Shown one piece after another: positions 7,150-12,500 of a DNA stretch of 12,500 nucleotides. The stretch's first letter is position 1. Every line of letters starts with the position of its first letter. A program made the position numbers and the translations under genes. The DNA comes from Stramonita haemastoma. Taxonomy: Eukaryota > Mollusca > Gastropoda > Neogastropoda > Muricidae. The notes beneath the pieces were generated by a model that worked only from the letters and a program-made list of their open reading frames with translations, made no database searches and had not been told where the DNA came from. Location of the stretch: the NCBI GenBank assembly GCA_030674155.1, contig CM060317.1, positions 45,229,214-45,241,713 of the forward strand. Reading direction: 5' to 3'.

Positions 7150-7600
7150 ATTTGTCATCCAGCCAAGTCACAAGCCGACCCAAATAAACAGCTAATCTAC
7201 AGACCAGACGACGTATAAGCCTACCAGTCACAAACGAGGTAACCAATTAACGAATTCCCCAAGCAACTAAACCAGCAATCGAGTAAGCTGTCAAACAACC
7301 AGTAAGCAACCAACGAATCAGCTAAGCAAACCAACCTGCCAACCAAAGCAGAGAAGCAAACATAGTATGCTTGGCTAATATTATAGCCAAGCAAGCCTGA
7401 CAAACGGTAAAAAGCGGCAAAACTAACACGTTTGAACCTTATGCTTTTGCCAAACTTGCAAATAACCTGCTAAGTAAGCTAGAAACAAGCAAGCTCACAG
7501 ACAAACAAGCAAGAAAACAAGCAAACCAAGAGTGTAAAACATGCAAATAAATAAGCAAACCAGTTAACAGAGAAAGAAGAAAACAAAGCTACACAAGCAG
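7150..7600. repeat. Decayed tetranucleotide tract of the AAGC/AACC type
   Basis: AAGCAA, CAAGC, AACCAAC, AACAAGCAAG and CCAGTAAGCAACC recur through about 450 bp with a tendency to a 4-base period. Most words are interrupted by substitutions. The plus strand is purine- and A-rich, with G mostly inside AAGC. This looks like an old microsatellite that has mutated into cryptically simple sequence. The 60-residue minus-strand frame at 7221-7403 is composed of its reverse complement and is not a gene. Confidence 0.7.
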
Positions 7601-7804
7601 GCAAACACACACACGCTATCATAGATTTCTCTGAACCACTTCATGATCTAGTCCGCTGCTGATGTCTATGTAGGCCCACATGTTATTTTTGACACTGTGG
7701 CACAGGCTGTTTCCATGAGCGGTTTGCCAGCTGTTTAGTTATGCCATGTCGCGTTTAAACGCGTGCGTCGACGTTGCTGTTTGTCAAACAGCTCAGACTG
7801 CCTG
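7601..7804. other. Short single-copy stretch
   Basis: About 200 bp of higher-complexity sequence with a rather balanced base composition (around CTAGTCCGCTGCTGATG and GTTTAAACGCGTGCGTCGAC). I found no clear gene, repeat or RNA in it. Confidence 0.5.
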
Positions 7805-8117
<313 letters not shown>

Positions 8118-8354
8118 GCACTTAAAAGCGTGATGGAGATGGAGGTGGATGTTGAAAAAATAGCGACAGAGATGAGGAAGACTTTTGACTTAAACTGGCC
8201 TTTGTCCCTAAACTAGGTGACAGAAATGTGATGGAAATTTATTTATGTACCGCACCAGTTAAGCATTCCGCTGCTATTCAGAATAAGAAAAAATCTTTGA
8301 GTTTACTTCTATAAGTGAACTGTCTATCCGTCAATCCGTCCATATTCCCCCCCC

Positions 8355-8356
<2 letters not shown>
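8118..8356. other. Short single-copy stretch between microsatellites
   Basis: About 240 bp of mixed sequence. I see no repeat copy, RNA or convincing coding segment. The end of a plus-strand frame runs through it (to 8216) but starts in the GA tract. Confidence 0.5.

Positions 8357-8425
<69 letters not shown>
8357..8425 (+). repeat. (CT)n microsatellite
   Basis: About 69 bp of CT dinucleotides preceded by a run of about nine C. The polypyrimidine strand is the plus strand. Such mirror-symmetric tracts can form triplex DNA. Confidence 0.97.
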
Positions 8426-8426
<1 letters not shown>

Positions 8427-8753
8427 CAGAGTAACATGAAAACTTTGTCACAGTTAACCGCTTATCACTGTTTTAAAAAAAAAAAGAGAAATATTAATTT
8501 GTGGACCCCTCCTTTCCCCCATTTTCAATGGGCGAAAATGTTAACGCAATTATCTATCTGAATCTGAACCTAATTCAATCAACCATGACGTGGAATCCAT
8601 GCCATATCGACCATGAGGACTCTGGCAACTACACATTTTTCTTAATTACATTGTGTGTCTTGGGGCCCTTGTGCCCTTGTGAATGGGCTTTAAGAGATTA
8701 TCATTATAAAACTCTGTCATTGTTATTGTTACTGTCAAAATAATTATTGCCAT
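8426..8753 (+). other. 328-bp unassigned stretch with a weak Ig-like motif
   Basis: This stretch carries one plus-strand frame (8501-8743) that reads HEDSGNYTF at 8612-8638, the D.G.Y pattern seen before the second Cys of immunoglobulin domains. The rest of the frame has no Ig features, no partner Cys at the usual distance, and a Phe where the motif would have Cys. The right end (about 8688-8750) has GGGCTTTAAGAGATTATC and then ATT/GTT-rich sequence, like a decayed retroelement tail. I call no gene here. Confidence 0.4.
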
Positions 8754-8866
<113 letters not shown>

Positions 8867-8880
8867 TGTGTGAGTGTGTG

Positions 8881-9224
<344 letters not shown>

Positions 9225-9263
9225 TTCTTCAATTTAACGTCTTTCTACTTAAGTGGTATTAAG

Positions 9264-9437
9264 TGAATGTGTGTGTGAGTGTGTGTGTGTATGTGTGTGT
9301 GTATTGCTTGTGTGTGTGTGTGTGTATGCGTGTGTGCGCGTGCGTGCGCGCGCGCGTGCGTATACGTGTGTGTGCGCTCGTGTGCGTGTGTGCTCGCACG
9401 CGCGCGCATGTGTATATATGTATGTGTGTGTGTGTGG
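9264..9437 (+). repeat. Alternating purine-pyrimidine tract rich in GCGC and GT
   Basis: About 175 bp of nearly unbroken alternating GT, AT and GC steps, including GTGCGCGTGCGTGCGCGCG (about 9335-9355) and CTCGCACGCGCGCGCATG (about 9393-9411). It has more GC steps than the other GT tracts here. This composition favours Z-DNA. The overlapping frames on both strands are artefacts. Confidence 0.9.
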
Positions 9438-9707
9438 ATTGCCGGTGTTTACACGTACCTGCCGGTCTATATTTTTGCACTGCAAGATGCGCTACCAACA
9501 GCTGAGGTGGTTGTCAAAACAGGCACCTCCCCTGTCCTTCGCTCTCTGATTTACGGCCGCCAAAAGCGGCAGGCAGGCCTCGTTTGCTAGGAACTTAACG
9601 GCTTTTCCCCCTACCTGCTTCCCCATGAAAAGAGATGGCTATCGGCCCTGCATTTTCGCGCTTACTTGCGCGTCGAGTTGTTTTCTTGGCCTACTGTGGG
9701 TGTTTAT
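9438..9707. other. 270-bp single-copy stretch, GC-balanced
   Basis: This stretch has higher complexity and more C and G than its surroundings. It holds two small inverted repeats, GCCGCCAAAAGCGGC (about 9555) and CGCGCTTACTTGCGCG (about 9658). I recognise no gene; the open tail of a plus-strand frame (to 9590) starts in the microsatellite. Confidence 0.5.
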
Positions 9708-10182
9708 AATGTTGATAATGATGATGATGGTGATGATGGTGGTGGTGATTTTTATGGTGATAGTGATGGTGATGGATAATGGGGGTGATGATGATGGGGA
9801 TGGTGATGGTGATGATGATAATGGTGATGGTGATGCTAGATAATGGTGATGATGATATTTATGGTAATGGTTTTTTGCGATGGTGATAGATAATGGTGAT
9901 GGTGATGTTGATGGTAGTTTTGATGCTGGTGCTGATGTTGATGGAGATGGTAATGGTTGATGGTGACTCTACTAGTAATGTGGATGGTGATAGTCATGGT
10001 GATGGGGAAGTTGATGTTGATGTTATTGAAGTTCATCGTTATGGTGATGGTGATAATGATTAATGATGTTGATGGTAATGTTGATGGCTATGTTGATGAT
10101 GGTGTTGAGTTTACGGTTATGTTGATGGTGACATACATGGCATTTTTTATGCTTATGATGATGGTTGATGATGATGGGGATG

Positions 10183-10183
<1 letters not shown>
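9708..10183 (+). repeat. Imperfect GAT/GATGGT triplet-hexanucleotide tract
   Basis: About 475 bp are dominated by GATGATGAT, GATGGT and GATGTT words, with TAATGG and TTTATGG interruptions. The copies are well diverged compared with the pure CT and GT tracts nearby, so this is an older tract. The long frames over it (Met-Val-Met and Asp-Gly rich on plus, His-Gln rich on minus) are repeat translations. Confidence 0.9.
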
Positions 10184-10185
<2 letters not shown>

Positions 10186-10260
<75 letters not shown>

Positions 10261-10308
10261 CACACACACACACACACACACACCACACACACACACACAC
10301 ACACACCC
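10186..10308 (+). repeat. (CA)n microsatellite
   Basis: About 122 bp of CA with two short breaks (AACAC near 10259 and ACCACAC near 10282). It follows the GAT tract almost without a gap. Confidence 0.97.
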
Positions 10309-10431
10309 CAAAATCTCTCGACCCTTGTAATGCCTACTCCGTCAAGGGTGTCACAGAGTGTAAAACCACTCTTATTCATTGTCTGTCCTGCTTGTGGGAA
10401 ACCATATGCTAGCTCTACCAGAAATAACAGG
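10309..10431. other. Short single-copy island
   Basis: About 120 bp of ordinary-complexity sequence between the CA and CT tracts. I see no feature in it beyond this spacing role. Confidence 0.5.
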
Positions 10432-10783
<352 letters not shown>

Positions 10784-11050
10784 AGCAATCTTCCCTCCCC
10801 TCCCTTTCTAAGCACACTCCTCCACCGCGTGTCTCTTCCTCCTTCCCTGTTGCCGTTGTTATCATTATTATTATTATTGTTGTTGTGCTTACCCCTTGGG
10901 GGTCCCCACATTGTGCACTCTGACTCATGTATCGCACTAGGAATCACGTGAGATTGAAATTGCACACTGGATGAGAAATTTGCGTGTATGACTGTTTTCA
11001 TGTACCTCGCCATGTAGGCAGCCTTTCCCCGACTTCAGAGAATTATTTTT
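10784..11050. other. Unassigned stretch with a short TTA/TTG tract
   Basis: The left part is pyrimidine-rich (CCCTCCCCTCCC). A triplet tract of ATT and GTT lies at about 10854-10886, followed by ACCCCTTGGGGGT, a small inverted repeat at 10890-10902. The rest is ordinary sequence. No gene is supported. Confidence 0.5.
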
Positions 11051-11051
11051 A

Positions 11052-11433
11052 CTCCTTATTTATTTTTTTAAATTTTTTTTTAGTTTAGTTTATTTTGTTC
11101 TTTTAAATCGAGGATAATGGGATAAGCACTCATGTCCTTTTTTCCATCCAGTCCCCGTGTGTATGCAGTTTTGTAAATATTGTCATCTGTTCCCACCGGC
11201 ACACAATGGCCTACTCTTACGAAAAGCGAAACAGGATTTAACGTGTGCGTCAGATGTTTCTGCGTGCGTTCGCACATGGGCCTCGTTGAGTCTCATCCGA
11301 AAGACTTTTGGGTAGAGTGGAGTCATCACTGATGTTTACTCAAGGGAAAATCCCCTCGAACGGGAATTGAACTCGGTCGTCAAATTGCGAGCGCAATGTT
11401 TCTGACCACAACACTATCCCGTCCCCCTCCTTA
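11052..11433. repeat. 7-bp candidate target-site duplication around SINE family C
   Basis: CTCCTTA occurs at 11052-11058, just before the T-rich (3' tail) end, and at 11427-11433, just after the tRNA-like head. The placement at both element ends is as expected for a target-site duplication. Confidence 0.65.
11059..11426 (-). mobile_element. tRNA-derived SINE, family C (full-length copy)
   Basis: Read on the minus strand, it starts GGGGACGGGATAGTGTTGTGG (A-box region), then GAGTTCAATTCCCG (B box like) about 55 bp on. The body has CATCAGTGATGACTCC, TGGGAACAGATGACA, CATACACACGGGGACTGG and GCTTATCCCATTATCC. It ends in an A-rich tail seen as TTTATTTTTTTAAATTTTTTTT on the plus strand. About 368 bp long, it is the reference for the truncated copies at 6790, 8881 and 12130. 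Confidence 0.88.
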
Positions 11434-11647
11434 AAAAGAGTGTGAGGTTGGTGTTTCAAGCTTGTCGTAGCTGAAGATAATCACAAAATAACATTTCCCA
11501 ACATAACAACAACTTCATGTAGGCCTTTGGCTTTTGGCCTGGGCCCTCCCCATTTGTTGAACTCTATCTTTATTGCGGGCTGCGGGCTCCTGTTTTTCAA
11601 GGCAAGCCGAGGCAAAAAGAAATAAAAGAAAGGCAGACCTTTACCTC
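11434..11647. other. Short single-copy stretch
   Basis: About 214 bp between two SINEs. One purine-rich segment (about 11608-11632, AGGCAAAAAGAAATAAAAG) stands out. No gene or RNA feature is visible. Confidence 0.5.
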
Positions 11648-11959
11648 CTATCATTGGTAAAGGTAAAGGTGTCCCATAACCTATGTGGTCGTAGGGAGCA
11701 GGCATCAGAGACCTCAGCTTCTCTAGCGGCCAGCATGTTGAGGCGGCGCCCATCTCCTTCCCCTCAGTTTTACCTTCCTGTCCCTAAAGAGGGTAGGTAC
11801 CCATTGACAGCTGGGTGAACTGGGATGTCTGTACTGAAAAGCCAAGGCGTCCAAACGTCACCCATCCACTTGGTAACACACGCCCATGCTGCTTCACCTT
11901 GGCTAGGGGAAAGCGAGTGCTCTGACCACCACTGAGCTATCCACCCCTTTCTATCACTG
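11648..11959. repeat. 9-bp imperfect candidate target-site duplication around SINE family A
   Basis: CTATCATTG at 11648-11656 and CTATCACTG at 11951-11959 differ by one base and sit at the two borders of the second family A copy. One mismatch fits an old insertion. Confidence 0.6.
11657..11950 (-). mobile_element. tRNA-derived SINE, family A (copy 2)
   Basis: It matches 1782-2094 over its length: GTCCCATAACCTATGTG, CGTAG, GGCATCAGAGACCTCAGC, GGCCAGCAT, CAGCTGGGTGAACTGGG, CGTCACCCATCCA, CTTGGTAACAC, GGGAAAGCGAGTG and CCACTGAGCTATCC. On the minus strand it starts GGGGTGGATAGCTCAGTGG, a better tRNA-like head than copy 1. The plus-strand left end carries two GGTAAAGG/TAAAGG words. Confidence 0.87.
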
Positions 11960-12129
11960 ACAACACTCATAACTGAATTCTGTGGCATGAGGTTCTATGA
12001 AGTCAGCAGGTCCAGTGAAGACAGAAAGAAATAGAGAAGGAGAATCATGTCGGTCGCTCGGTGTCATTGACGCTGCTGCAACCATCGTGCCCTCTGATGC
12101 TGACAGGTTAGGCCTGTCTCCACCCTGAT

Positions 12130-12224
12130 ATTTTTTATTTATTCTTTTATATCGAGGATAATGTAATTAGCATCATGTGCTTTATTTTCATCCAGTCCCC
12201 GTGTGTATGCAGTTTTGTAAATAG
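12130..12224 (-). mobile_element. SINE family C, 3'-end fragment
   Basis: TTTTTTATTTATTCTTTTAT then ATCGAGGATAAT, CATCCAGTCCCCGTGTG and TATGCAGTTTTGTAAATA match the tail end of the full-length copy at 11059. The match stops after GTAAATA. On the minus strand this is a 5'-truncated copy, the usual outcome of incomplete retroposition. Confidence 0.85.
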
Positions 12225-12500
12225 ATCAGGGGCCAGATCAGAAGCACAGCCATGTCCAAGCTGTCCAGTATGTGATGATCTTCATTATGTGACCAGCTGT
12301 GCAGACTGAAGTGTCCATAGGCTCTTAACTAAGTCAGCTTGCAGTGTCACTTTGTAGTCGTGCTCTGTCTTCGCCTCGTAAGTGTGGAGTACAATATAGG
12401 AAGTTGAGAGAAATCAGGAGATACTGTCGTTTTGAATTAATTTTGTGCAACTACTGTGTAATCACGCTTGCACACATTCACAGAGGCAGGCGCGCGCGCA
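12225..12500. other. Unassigned right end of window
   Basis: About 276 bp of ordinary sequence with a CAGGGGCCAGATCAG start and an alternating GCGCGCGCGCA at the last 15 bases. No gene, repeat copy or RNA is recognised. Confidence 0.5.

Noticed and set aside
9253..9590. Frame with a non-repetitive end (about 9450-9590) as a possible exon
   Set aside because: Its N-terminal half is GT/GC microsatellite; the remaining 40 or so residues show no recognisable domain and there is no clear splice acceptor.

Overview
This window looks like non-coding nuclear DNA from an animal, most likely a gastropod or other mollusc. The evidence is AT-rich sequence full of very long dinucleotide and trinucleotide microsatellites, several tRNA-derived SINEs with diverged bodies, and no bacterial-type gene layout. 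The molluscan assignment is an inference from the general style of the SINEs and microsatellites, not from a search. I found no protein-coding gene, rRNA or functional tRNA that I can defend. All long open frames are translations of GT, CA, CT, GA or GAT tracts, or fall in degenerate repeats.

Left half (1 to about 6665): a degenerate tandem array of a roughly 1.0-1.2 kb unit. Five units can be anchored on an 18-base motif close to GTGCAGAYCTGCCAGTGC at 117, 1653, 3171, 4277 and 5625. A second conserved block, containing TAATATCTATGATG and related to ATATCAAAGCAGGAAC, lies about 1 kb after each anchor in units with no insertion. The units are well diverged, and each has its own later history. 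Unit 1 carries a 488-bp GT microsatellite. Unit 2 carries a 313-bp SINE with a perfect 10-bp target duplication. Unit 3 is clean apart from an ATC/ATT expansion. Unit 4 carries a probable LINE 3' end. Unit 5 carries a second kind of tRNA-SINE. Diagnostic sequence suggests the units alternate in two types (3 and 5 against 2 and 4), so the ancestral repeat may have been a dimer of about 2.1-2.25 kb.

Middle (about 6666 to 7800): an old fragment of SINE family C, then about 450 bp of cryptically simple, decayed AAGC/AACC-type tetranucleotide sequence.

Right half (7800 to 12500): a dense microsatellite field with compound GTCT/GA/GACA/CA, CT, GT-TTG, alternating purine-pyrimidine GT/GCGC, GAT, CA, and CT/CTGT tracts. 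Among these sit three more copies of SINE family C (one full-length with a likely 7-bp target duplication, two truncated) and a second copy of SINE family A. Short single-copy stretches lie between them. The tracts act as structure-prone simple DNA rather than as genes. The main biological content is the history of the tandem array and the SINE insertions that date it.
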